Assembly: GCA_013397695.1 (NCBI GenBank)
Contig: VYZI01000118.1
Span: 1,935,756-1,999,755 of the forward strand
Source: Centropus unirufus
Taxonomy: Eukaryota > Chordata > Aves > Cuculiformes > Centropidae
Direction of reading: 5' to 3'
DNA: 64,000 bases
The first letter of the stretch is position 1. Each line of letters begins with the position of its first letter. Made by a program: the position numbers and the translations under genes. Below the pieces are notes generated by a model. That model searched no databases. It was not told where the DNA came from and saw only the letters and a program-made list of their open reading frames with translations. Of this stretch, positions 35,441 to 46,985 are shown piece by piece.

Positions 35441-38049
35441 TGATTTGACTGTTCGTTGTTTGGTTCTTGTTTGTAGGCTCTGGTTTTTGTCTTATTCCTG
35501 TTTCACTCAAGTTGTTGCTTAGCAGGAAGAAGGGCATCTGAATTATTTCTCATGCTTTTCTGCTATTATCTGGCACTGTCTTCCCTTTTCTCTCCACTGT
35601 TTGTGGAGAACCAACAAGGTACCACCAGGACCGGCCATCGCATACTGACTCAGGGTGGTCTGTGAGGTTCTTCGCTTTGGCACTTGATGTTTAGAGACAG
35701 CACGGATCTCTTATTGCCTCCACCCCAAGGTGCTTTTTCTTGGTTTGTGGGGAAGGGCTTTATACCATATGGGAGGGAGCTTCTAGTGCCGTCTTCCTAT
35801 TTCCAGATGTTATTTACCAGCTACTTCAGCTGTTTAAAGGACGTGGGTTTGTTACTCTGGGTCGCAGATATAAATAGATACCAGGAGCACGGGGCCTTAT
35901 CAGCTGTGAGCAGCTGTACTCGCCTGTTCATTTTAAATCTGGGCACCTAAAGTGCAAATGAGCAGCAAAACTTGTTTTTCTGGAAGGTAAAACTTAAAAT
36001 TGTTTGGAATTTGTTGGAAGCCATTGCCTCTGCTGGAGGGAAGGGTGCATTGGCCTTGTTGGGGAAGGCTCTGACCTGCTGGAGCTCCGGGCTCAGGTTT
36101 GGGGTGGTGAGTATTGTGGTCTGTAGTGGTTTGGATTTGAAGTGCTTGCGTGTATGGACAGTGATGCTTCGCTGTGTATGTCACTTACATTGGATAGCCT
36201 GGAGAGTCAAGTCTGACGGCTTGGAGAACATCATCTTTATGCTTCTTGCCGAAGTGACCCTTGGGGAATGCCTGAGGATGCTGGAAAGTGAAGGGGAATA
36301 CATGCAGGCAAAATTTCAGGGGACAGGATCTCAAACACTGCCTGGGGGACGTTGCAAACAGCCTTTACAAGCCTGACAGGTTAATATTGTACTGCTGTGT
36401 TGCTCTGTAGGCAGTGAAATTGGCCTTTCTTTTATGTTTTATGTAATTTTTACAGCTGATGTTTTATTTTCCATGGATATATTATTGAGATAACAAGTGG
36501 TCCATATATAGAAATCCGAGGCCCAGACCTGGCAGCAGTACACATGTTTTCACATGGCTCACACCCTGAGCTAGTCCACCTGCTGAGTCTTCTGCAGCTT
36601 CGTTCAGAGCAACTGCTGATGTCTTTGTCCTCCTCAAACATGGGGCACCGGGAAGCTGCCTTTGGAGGAACATGAGGAGCATTCAGGAGCCAGCTGGGAT
36701 CCACATCTCACAGGAATGGGCTGAAGCTCTGGGTCTGCAAGACCTTGAGCTGCGGAGGTGATAGCAGCAGCTCCAGCGGTGACAAGTGGTGAAGGAGTTC
36801 TGTAGTACATATACTGGGACACTCTCTGCAATCTGACAGATTGGTCAGATGGGGTTTCTTGTGGGGCTACCTCTATTCCCCAGCTAAAATGCTTCCTGGA
36901 CCCCGGAGTGTGGCGCAGCACGGTACAGAGACCCTGGGCTCTCCTCTGTGCGCAGCAGGTGGTGTGCTCTGGGTTTTCCTGTTATCTGGCTGTTCCCATC
37001 CCCACTATCCCAGGCACAAGAAAGCTGACTTAGTTTGTTAATGTTTGGTTGATGGCTGTATTAAGTGATGTCTGCCCAAGCTAAGAATAAAACGTTTAGT
37101 TCAGATGTTTTCTCCTGGGATGCTCAATGTTCAGAACATTTATGGAAGAGATGGAGAGGGCAGATAATCCTGCACCTGACTGCTGCTAAATCCATCTGCC
37201 CATGAAAAATGGCTTGCTTCCTCAACCAGACGTACTCGGTCTGAGGTATCTTTTGTCTCTGCAGTATCTTTCATTTTCCAGTTCCAGGGAAGCCTGCAGG
37301 CCTGTGTGGTTTGCATGCATGAAGAAGCTGTAGAGCGGAGGCATCTGATGGAAAAAAAGCAGCACATTTGTGGTCTGTGTAACAGGAACATTGCATCGCC
37401 TGGGCCAGGGGCTGCGGTGCTCGCTGTGGTTCAGCTGAAGCAGTGTCCCGGTGGGACAGGGGGATCTGTGTCGAGTGTGAAAGCTTTACGTTAAAACATA
37501 GTGCCACTTTTCAGCAGGAATAGATACTTTAATCCTGTTATCATGCTCCAGGAAGGATGTTAACGTCTAGGCTGGCTGCATAAGGCTGACTGCTGGTTCA
37601 GGAGCCACTTTGGACTTTTCTCCAGTGTCTGTTGGTCCAGGCCCTGCACTCTCCTGCTGGAGGCTTTACAGTGTGACATGCACTGCTGGCATTGCAGCAT
37701 GTGGGCCTTGGGGCCCTATCCCTTCCCCACTGACTCGGGAATACTCTGGAGATCCAGGGCACCTGACAGGAGGTGGGAAGCGCACTGGCTGCAAGTGAGG
37801 GAAAGTCTGTGGTCAATCAAAGTTAAGACTGGTGAGTGGGCACAGATTACTGAGGAGGCTGAACTGTGGCTTTAGCAAATGGGTTGGGAGTGGATATTCT
37901 GCTTCTGAGCATATCTTGGCAGTCCTTCAGCCTCAGTCTTCCCACAGAATTGCCATGTGGGGAGGAAGAGGCTGTGATTTCACTTTTACCATCTCCCTCT
38001 TTGTTTCTGCACTCCTTCCTTTTCTGTTTATAATTGTTCTTTAATGAAA

Positions 38050-38340
38050 TAACCCCCCTTCCAGATTTTCATAACTTTAATAAAACAGAAGGGAGGTGCA
38101 TGGGAGCCTCATTCATCACCTTTTGTCACCAGCCTTGATTTGACATCTGAGACTACAGAGGAGCTCTGGCAAGTGCAGCGGTGCCCCGCGCGGGGGTAAT
38201 AAGAGAGAAGAAAGCTGTCAGTGGAGAACAGCAGGGGCTGCATTAGCAAATAGAGATGAAGCAGATGGCTGAGATACTGCAGCTGTCACACGGAAGCTCA
38301 GGAGGATCTCGGCTACGAGCTGCAGGAGGCTCTTTTAGAA
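38050..38340. promoter_or_regulatory. Possible regulatory element with 12-base palindrome
   Basis: CCCCGCGCGGGG at 38184-38195 is a perfect 12-base palindrome with three CpGs in a CpG-poor intron. It is flanked by AT-rich, motif-like DNA (CATAACTTTAATAAAACAG, GGTAATAAGAG, GCAGCTGTCACA). An isolated CpG palindrome that escaped decay suggests an unmethylated or constrained site. No named factor is assigned. Confidence 0.25.
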
Positions 38341-38433
38341 GGGAAGATGGAAACAACAACAGAGGAAACTTCAGTGTGAGGGAAAGGACAATAGGACCAG
38401 TCAGAGGATTATAGGAAACTTAGCCAGCAGTGA

Positions 38434-38446
38434 TTTTTTTTTTTTT
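38434..38446. repeat. Poly(T) run, 13 bases
   Basis: An uninterrupted run of 13 T follows AGCAGTGA and is followed by CCTTCACC. No LINE or SINE body is attached on either side, so it is not a retroposon tail that I can support. Confidence 0.8.
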
Positions 38447-41400
38447 CCTTCACCTTTTCAAATATTTTGGACTCTTAATGATAATTTAGGGTCAGCTGTG
38501 ATGAGGTTACAGGTTTCGTGTCAGGGGGATGTCAGCTGGTTTGGGGGCCCTTCTGTACTTCTGTGTAGGACACTGGCTCCAACACACGCTCTGCAGAGCA
38601 GGGAGAAGTGCGACACCTCGCACAGTTGTGGTCTTCACTGTTTGCTTTACAGCTGTTTCAAGAAAAGCTACTTTAATTATTTAGAAATAAAATGTTGATG
38701 GAAAAGCAGTGCTAAAAGTGTTACTTTTTCGGTGGAGGAAGCACCTGCATTTGAAGTGTCTCGTGTTCTGTGCTAAGGAAATGTTTCTCAGACCCATTTT
38801 CAGCTGAAAGGTGACTACTCCTTTTCTTTGTGAAAGATAGGATAAACCCACATCCAAGTACAGCCGTGATAAAATATGTGCATATGTTAAAACAAGGACA
38901 AGCTGCAATCTCAGTGCTGTTTCTTGGAGGCAATTAGTGTTCCAAGCGTTGTGTATGGATGTGTTCCCCTCCATTGGGGCTGATGGTTTGCACAGGTGGC
39001 CTGAGCACAAGCAGAGACTGCTCTGCTGCCTTTGGGATGAGGGGAAAAGTTGGAATCATGGAAGAGATGCAGTCCCGTTTGATGCCTTGTTTTACACTCA
39101 AGGAATTCACGTGATCAAATTGGTTCCTGGACAGCTGATGGATTTCCCAGAATACTGGTGCCTCTCTTGTTTACAGCAGAAAAGCACACATACTTGTGAC
39201 TGACTCTAAACAACACTTGGTATGCAGGAAATGCAGAATTGCGATTGTACTGCAGCTTTTGTGCACAATTAGGCAATCTTCAATTCTTTCCCAAATTGTG
39301 GTGTTCCTTCACACTAAATATCTTTAATTCTAAACTTCATCTATAAAGATTGAGAGCGACAAAACCTACATATCACAAAATCAAGTCTTTTGGTCCTCTT
39401 GTTTTTATCCTTCCCGCCATCCTCACGAAGTTGGAGTATGTAAGCCCTGGCATGCTCACAAATGCAGGGACCTCCGTCCTGTTCAAACTAGGATATTCAT
39501 CACCCTTTCTTGACTAAATTTTAACCTGCCCTAGACTTTTTCCTGATCTTGTTGGTTCAGGACAAAAATCATGAAGGGCATCAATAGTCCAAAGCAACAG
39601 ATTCAGCTTGTTTGTGTGAGTGCGTGTGGCCAGAGTCTTTCCATATCGCCTGGATGTTCCAGACATCTCTCAGAAGTGGGCTCCTTGTTTGACTGTGCAT
39701 TTCTTCTGTGGCTGGGCTTCATGCTTCGGTGTAGAACAGAACAGTTGATCATGCCCCATACATTTTGTTTCTACCCTTCGAATTTCATTTCTACTCCTAC
39801 AAAAACTTTGAAGCAATTGTGAATTCCAGATTAATAAGAGGGGAAAAAGTCTCGGCTGCTTGTGCGTGCCTTTTCTTCCATTTTTGCTGAAGAGAAAAAA
39901 AGCTGGCCTTGAAGGTAACTTGAGAATGGGAAATGTGGAATATCTTTATTTGAGATGGAGGAATGTTTTGGAGTAGGTGACCTGCTGCTGGGAAGCCTGG
40001 CCTCAGCCTTCACATGTTTGCTCCTAGTCCTTTTCTCCCAGTGCTTCAGCTGAACTTCACTGCCAGGATGTGCTCCGAGAGGGAGCAGTGCTGTGTAGGC
40101 AGGAGCCAGGGCATGCAGAGAGATGGTGCACTGAGCCCCACCAGTTCCACGTGAGCTCTACTCAGAAGAGCTAAAGGGTCCGTCAGCGTGACCAGAAGCT
40201 GAAGAGAGACTGCCGTTAAGAAGGGAGGGAAGGAGCCAAAACAGAGGAGTGAAGGGGGAAGAAATGGGGGCAAGATAGCCTTACCTTTAAAGATTGGTAA
40301 CCTGAAGTTTTCCTGCTGAGCATCTCAAAGGAAAGGCTGACCTTTTCCAGCTAGAAAGGTAGTTACTGTGGCCATAGTCTATCTTCACTCTTCATGCAAG
40401 CCTTGTGGTGGTACTAGCGGAGGACACAGGCGGATGTGGCTGCCGTGCTGTTGGTATGGCAGCTTGAGTGCTGTGCAGCCTCTGGCATAGCGCTACTGGG
40501 GAAATGTCATTGTAGATGTTGAAAGAAGGCTGTGATACACGCTTCCATGCTGTACAAAGTGTTGATCTTGAACTGTCATTGATCGGGAACAGCTGCTGAC
40601 ATGCAAAATGTATGTGAATGGAGAAGGAAACATGATCCAGCTTTCTGTAATACTCTCATGGCAATGAAGTGCTGCTTAACAGGAAGGGAGAAAGCCCAGG
40701 CCTTTGAGGCTTGTGGCTTTGGGCTACAGCTTAGCCAGTCTGCAAAGAGTTCCTGAGGTTTGGCTCTCACTTGAACCTTGCTCTTAAGCCTCACCCAGAA
40801 CCATCAAGTCTGGGTTTTAGGTCAGTTCTGTTCATCGTGACAGAGAACTGGTAGCAATTCCAAATTGCCACTTGTTGTTATGCTTGGCATGTGAGAGGTC
40901 ACGCAACTCTTAGGTGTAACAAAACAGTGTGGCAGGTAGTCCTTCTGCGGAGGCTGCGTGTTCCACTGCTGTGTCAATAAGTCTTAGATCCCTGACTGAT
41001 TTACAGGAGTTTGTCTTTTTCTCATTTGTCTCAAAAGCAGAGGAGATTGAGTCTCGGGCTTAGTTTTGCTTTAAAATGGATTTAGCTTTATTTTTCAATG
41101 GAAAGCAACTGAACATTCTCGCTTAAATTGTGGTGGTAAAACCATCATTTATATGGAAAACGAATTTCCTGTATTGTTATTCTCCTTAATTGTGGCAGTC
41201 TGTGTCTTTGGATTTTGTGCTCCTTTCTATGTTCAAGCATGTCTGATCCCAGTCAGTTGGTGGAAAAACATTTCTGCAGTTTGTAATCCACCCCAGATAC
41301 AAAACAAGGCCCTGCTGGAGCATTGTGCTGTGTTGCATGGCGTTGGGGCAGTAGGTGGTAGAAAGCTGTGTGCAGCTGCAGGTGGGGATGAAGAGACACC

Positions 41401-42500
41401 CTGCTGAAATAAATACAGGTGGCTCTTGGAGAAAGGCCTTCCAGAGATGGGAGACAAATAAGTTTTCTTCCCTTGTGTTAGTAGGTCCTTAGGTGATGAC
41501 ATTGGCTGCAGACTTCCAACAAAAAGTAGACACGGAAGGAGGCCAAATGTAAGGGTGAGCACCCTGAGCGGCTCAGGATGGTGGCAAATGGGACTCAGAA
41601 ACAAATCACAAATTGTCATTTGGGACCCTAGTATGATGGGGCCTTGTCACCTTTATTGGGAGACAAATAAGAATTGGATATTTGATGTTGTTTTAAAACT
41701 TGAGAAACAAAACTGGGGTCTTGAATAGAAAATGATAGTGATAGCACAGTTGAAATGAGTGTCCCAGGAGCTGGTTTCTTGTGCCGCAGCTCGTGTTCTC
41801 TGCAATGAGCAGCTTCTAGGCATTCATCCTAGGGCTGTTAATATTCTTTTCGATTTGGCAGAATGTAGTGGTCCAAGGCTTTATTGTAATTGTCTTTATT
41901 CCTTTGGCTTCTTGCTTCTTAAAGGAAAAAAATAACCCAACGATTAGTTTGTATAAGAAGCGGTCTTTGGCTTTTGCTGCCAGAGAGATCTCTTTACAGA
42001 GGCCCCCTTGCTTCCAGCTCACCCACGTGAATAAATGACCACTGAGGCTTTTTGCCGCTACAGACCCTACCTCGATGAGGCACATTTGCCAGTGTAGCTA
42101 TTTTAGCAAAGCCTCTTTCTGCTGTAGAAAAGACCTTATTGATAATACTGAGGGTTTCCCACAGCAGATGAAAGGCACGATACAAAGGGCTTTACAAACA
42201 TGAATTAAGCTTCTCAACACTTGTAAAATAAATCATTCTTCTAGCTTGCCAATGTCTTATTTCTTTTACTATGAGATGTTTTGTGGGGATGAGAAGGAAG
42301 GGTTGGAAGATTCAGAGTTGGGGGAATTAATGCCTGATAGCATTGTACTGCTGGTAAACGACACAAATTTCTAGCCCCCTGGAATCCCTGCTGTCTCTCT
42401 CTCATGTTCAAATGTCCCAGCAAAGTCAGCGGGTTAGAGTGTCAGAGAGCCTCTGGGTGCGGGTTTCACCTGGGCTTTGATAGGAAGAGGAGGTCTAATG

Positions 42501-42514
42501 GTGCCACCTGGTAA
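42501..42514 (-). promoter_or_regulatory. CTCF-like motif
   Basis: On the minus strand the 14-mer TTACCAGGTGGCAC agrees with the CTCF core pattern CCASYAGRKGGCRS at 12 of 14 positions. The same + strand 13-mer GGTGCCACCTGGT recurs at 50571-50583. This is motif evidence only. Confidence 0.3.
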
Positions 42515-43965
42515 TTCCTTTCTTCCTGAAAGCCTGGAGCTGACTCTTGTGCATGTGGTGGTCTCATTCGTGCTGGTTTAACTGCAGAGGTTTAGGTTCC
42601 TGCAGTCGCATGGTGTTCGTGCGGCTTGGGGTATGAACAACTTGCACAGTCAAGGGATCTCAAAGGCAGCAGGGAAAGGAACTAAACTATCGGCTTATGC
42701 ACAAGGAGGACTGTGAAGTCACTCGAAAGTTAGTCTGATCCCGAATGTGCCCATGTCGTCTGGATTCAAACAGTTTTGTGTGTTCATTATCGTGTAGTCT
42801 TTAATTGCATTATCACATTCTACTTTTTCCTTTTCACCTCTTGAGGAACAGAAGAACTCTCCTATGATGTAGGTTAATTTTCTATAGCATTCACCAGCGT
42901 TGCAGTTAAATTCAGCCTGTAAACTTGTGGGGCAGGCGTTTCTGCAGTCCTGTTGAACACCAGGCCCTGGATTCTGTGCTAATGTCTGCCAAGTGAACTG
43001 TGCCAGTTATGTTCTACCTGGTTCAAGGCCTCCATGTGATGGGAGTTGCTCTCACAAAGCAGATGCCTTTGCTCACCAAGTGAAGGACTGGCTTTTGAAA
43101 GCTGGAGTCTGGGACCTGCAGTCTGGGCTGTGTTCCCTGTCCTGGCCTTTCCTGAGGCTGGCAGAAGTTCCAGTTTGGGATGTGCTTGATCTTGGAGAGA
43201 CGCTTGATCCGATAGCAGTATTTCTGTGCTCCGTTTCCACAGCAACAGCACACTTTCTTTCCTTTCCCCTCTCAAGGTGGCTGTGTCGCTGGGAATCAGA
43301 CCTGTGGAAAAGCTTGCCCTTTTATCCCTGTCTGAGGTTGCAGCTTGCTCAGGTCACGAGTGGAAGGAGTGGGATGGGGAGAGTGTGGCTCTTGGCAGAG
43401 CCGGTGTGATTGTGAAGTGTCACTGGAAGGCACGAGTCCTGCTTCATTGTGGGCTTCAGTGTTAATGAAATGCTTGTGTTGAAAGTCACGGCTCCTTCGA
43501 AGCTCTGCAAAGGAAGGGCCTGGGCCACTGGTGACAATCATTTTGGCTTTCCTAGTAGCCTTGAGTCAGGATGCCAGAAGTTTTGTGTTGCTCTCTGACA
43601 AATAGTTAAGCGGACGTGCTGACTGGCCAAATCAGTGCCTAAAGGACGAAAATGCCTAATCTGGGGTGGTGACAGAAAGGCACGTTCTTTGCAGTGCTAG
43701 CAGTGCTCTGATGCCTGGCCATATCAAATAGAAGAAGCTGTTCAGGATGTACAAAAGCCAGAAATTAAAGTGTCTTTTACTGTGAGTGCATCTGGAGGTA
43801 CTTTTCTTGTTAAAGATCTGGTATTTGGTTCAGAGATGACGAGTATTCCAGAACTGAACCCTTTTGAAAATCAAGTTTAGGATTTCAAGTCTTGCACTGC
43901 CTGACCTTGGCTCTTTCTGGCTGTACCGAGCTCTTTTTGAGTGCACCTTGAAGAAACTATAGATT

Positions 43966-43993
43966 CTTGTTTATTGAAGAACTTGTTTATTGA
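43966..43993. promoter_or_regulatory. Duplicated forkhead-type motif
   Basis: CTTGTTTATTGA occurs at 43966-43977 and again at 43982-43993, 16 bases apart. TGTTTAT is a forkhead-type core. The downstream stretch to about 44130 is AT-rich with homeodomain-type motifs (TTTACCATTAAGC, CTTGATTAAAC), so the pair may sit at the edge of a conserved element. Confidence 0.3.
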
Positions 43994-45996
43994 GCGATCA
44001 GTGTAAAATTCCATGTCTGTTTAACATTCTGTCATTTACCATTAAGCTGCTTGACACAAGTTATAATTTCTGTTAATGCTGTCTTGATTAAACAGCGCTC
44101 ATTATAGCTCCCTGTGATTTGGCCACATCAGTTCCTGGCGGCCGCCTCAGTGGCGGGGCTGGCCTCCTGCAGTACATCCCAGTGAAGTGGAAAGCCCTGC
44201 AGGAGTGCTTTGCTCTCCCACAGCACCTCCCAGTTCAAAGCACTCCACGCAACCACACGTGATACCAGGAAAACATGTTAAGTCATAGAACGACCAAAGC
44301 AAATGTAAACATTTTAAAGAGCTACACGACATTTGTAACTTCAACTGATGTATTACAGTTTTCAGTGTCTGTTTTAGCGTGCAGGACTAAGTAACCCTAA
44401 GATGGGAAGAGAGGCCTCTGTAGATATGAAATTCAAAACATGGCTTCAAGTGACGTTTAAGTAATCCTTCCCAGCCAGTCCTGGAATCTCATTTAGTGCT
44501 CTTCAGCCTCTCCTTTTTCATTTTCTTTTAATATTGTTTTATCACCACAGAAAATACTTGTAATTTCCCATCTCTCTCTTCAGTTACTCTTTGGTGTCTG
44601 CTTGTAGCATCACTTAAAACTCCTGTCTTGTGGGCTTTGCCACCCTGAATCCTGAAGCGCAGAGCACCTTTCTTTCTCTGTACGGTGGTAGAGTCACACC
44701 CGTGGGTTTAGGCATTCCTCTGTTAGGCCTCACCATTCGTTTCTATGCATTTTGTGGCTTCAGTTTAGGTATGCAGGGAAAGCCGATGCAAATCTGAATT
44801 TGCATATGAAAATCTAAGGATGTTCTGCATTCTGATTGTTTGCCTGTTATGTGCTTTTCCAGCTCCCGTTTTTCCAGCCTCCCCAGCATTTGGAAGCTGC
44901 TATGGCTGCAGGGTGGTGCAAAGCAAATAGCTGACAGATGACACCAAAAAAGCCCTGCTGAAGTGTTTTTTCTGTTTAAGAATTTGACCGATCATGGTTT
45001 GCATTTGGTTAATGGTTACAATTGTCAGTTCTGTTTTGCCGGTAGCATAACTGAGAGCAGACACTGAAGGCAATTTGCCCAAGATCCCAGTGTTTCCTGT
45101 AATTCTGGTTGTTTTTTCCTGATCTGATTTGGAATGATCCAATTACAAACTATATGTAATTGTGTAGATGTCCAGACTTGCCGTTTCCCTCTGTGCGTGC
45201 ACCTGGCTGGGTTTTCTCGTAACCACAACTCCTTTTATTGCCAAATATTCCCCACCTTAATGTGACATGGGCCTTTTAGTGAGGTTCACGCCCATGTTGT
45301 GTTACAGGGTGAACAGTTAGGGTTTCGGCCTGCCGTGAAAGCAAAAGGGACTTTTTCCAAGTATTAAAACCGTCTCTTGCACGTGTTAGATCTTTATATA
45401 CCTCAAAGGCAACTGAAGCGATTTTACTTAAGGTTGTAATACATCAGCGCTGAAGGCAGAAGTTGAAGTAGCTGAGGAGCAATTGCCAGCAGTCTGAGAA
45501 GGTGGAGGAGCTGCTGGCGTAGCCAGAAGGCAGGGGCCTCCCCGCTCCTGCTCTCCTCTGCTTCACACCACCCTGCAGATTCTTGGCTGCAGTGCGGCTG
45601 GGGAGGCGCTCGATTAGTGCTGGTGCTGTAATATTTAAAGGAAATAAAGATATGGCAAGTGAGAACTGGAGAAGGATCCAGCAAAGGCTTTCTGAGGCAC
45701 TAATGGTCCTGGAAGTGGAGCCCTCTTCTATTATTCATGCCCTGTGAGCTTTTAGCCAAGCTGCACGCTCTGCACTCAAGGGCGATTGCAGAAGGTAAAA
45801 GGAAATTAACCCTGTAATGATCTGTCAAAAGGTGGTGGCCAAAGCAAGAATGCTGACAGCGTCTTGGGGAACAGAAGGCTCTCTGGGAGATTTCAGCTCT
45901 GGGCTGATCTAAGAAAGCGCTCGAGAACACTTCATAGCAGTGATAGAAAGGCCTCTTGAACCTCTGCGACTGTCCTGCAGTCCCTTCCTTCCTCAG

Positions 45997-46042
45997 CAGA
46001 GGATGTGTTCGAGTTCCAAAAGGGCTGTCTCACAGCTGCAAG
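45997..46042 (+). CDS. Candidate small exon, unidentified
   Basis: Two tandem acceptors (CCTTCCTTCCTCAG|CAG|AGG) follow a strong pyrimidine tract, and the donor CTGCAAG|GTGAGC is good. The segment is 46 or 43 bases. All three frames are open; one reads DVFEFQKGCLTAA. The NAGNAG tandem acceptor is a known way to vary one residue. No family is recognised. Confidence 0.22.
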
Positions 46043-46925
46043 GTGAGCTTACTCTCAGAGCTTCCCAGTGATGCCCTGGAAAGCTTTGTTGTAGCAGGCT
46101 TCGCCCTGTCAAAACCCACTGTGGGAGCCAAGGATGTGCAGTGATTTGTAGATCCAGGGCTAGAGTTCCAGCTGGGGTCTGTAATGTTACTGTGTTTGTG
46201 ATTACTTCCTTTAACCTGTTTACCATTCCTTAGGTAAACTCCTCATGTTTGGGATCCTCCTTCCCTTCCTCTTCCTCCTACCACTTTTAATTTACCCTTT
46301 GTTCCATATGGTGGGACTGGTGCCCAAAGGAGCTTTTAGGACGGGTTTAGAAGCAGGAGGCTCTTACTGCCATGGATCTGTGCTGGTAATTGATCTGGGA
46401 TACTTGTGCCAGAGAGGTCTCTTATATCCAGCTTTTACTCCTTGTCTATCCCCCAGCTCCTCTGAGGCTTCACCATGAGTATCCAGGCTGTAAAACAGAT
46501 CTTTGTAGGCTGGTGCAGTGACCTCACTCAGAGGCTGAAGTACCCTGAGAAGGGAGCAGGGAAAGGGTCTGTCAATAGAAGTCATTTCCTCTGGTGCATG
46601 AGCTCAAGGATGTCTAAACTTCACTTTGTGTACCTCTTGTAGATAGGACTGAAATATATTACTTTGGAGGCAGGGAACTTAACTCATGGTGGAAAATTGC
46701 AAAATCTGTGCCAAATGCTGGTTAACTTGTGAGCACGGAACACAGATTTCCCTGTGTGCTCACAGACCCTTTGTTTCCAGAAACATCCTTTTTCTCTCCC
46801 ACTTGCAAAAATAATATTCAATGGTAATATTTACAGGCAAATTCTAACTTAGAAGCACATGGTCTATGCTTTTTGGGTAAAAGACAATTCTGAATGTTTT
46901 ACCCTGGAAAGAATACGTCTTCTAG

Positions 46926-46985
46926 GTTAGAGGGAGGCGTTTTGATTTTGTTGGAGCCAAGAATCTGATGCATTTGCCACTTAAG
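46926..46985 (+). CDS. Candidate 60-base exon, unidentified
   Basis: The acceptor is CGTCTTCTAG|G with a short pyrimidine tract and the donor CTTAAG|GTAAGC is strong. The 60 bases are open in phase, reading VRGRRFDFVGAKNLMHLPLK. The acceptor is the weak point. It lies about 900 bases after the previous candidate. I cannot place the peptide in any family. Confidence 0.17.

Larger units (their letters stand above)
30327..45996. other. Intronic sequence, no supported gene
   Basis: Fifteen kilobases of single-copy sequence without recognisable repeats or coding domains. Landmarks are a moderately CpG-containing stretch at 32265-32485, low-complexity T/A at 33569-33616, an AT-rich stretch at 35221-35440, a palindrome-containing stretch at 38050-38340, a CTCF-like motif at 42501-42514 and a duplicated forkhead-type motif at 43966-43993. 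A strong acceptor (TTTTTTTCCAG|C at 32810) is followed only by weak donors. Confidence 0.45.

Noticed and set aside
46008..46020. tRNA-like B box (GTTCGAGTTCC)
   Set aside because: No A box or cloverleaf is present upstream, and the spacing of the motif is off by one base.
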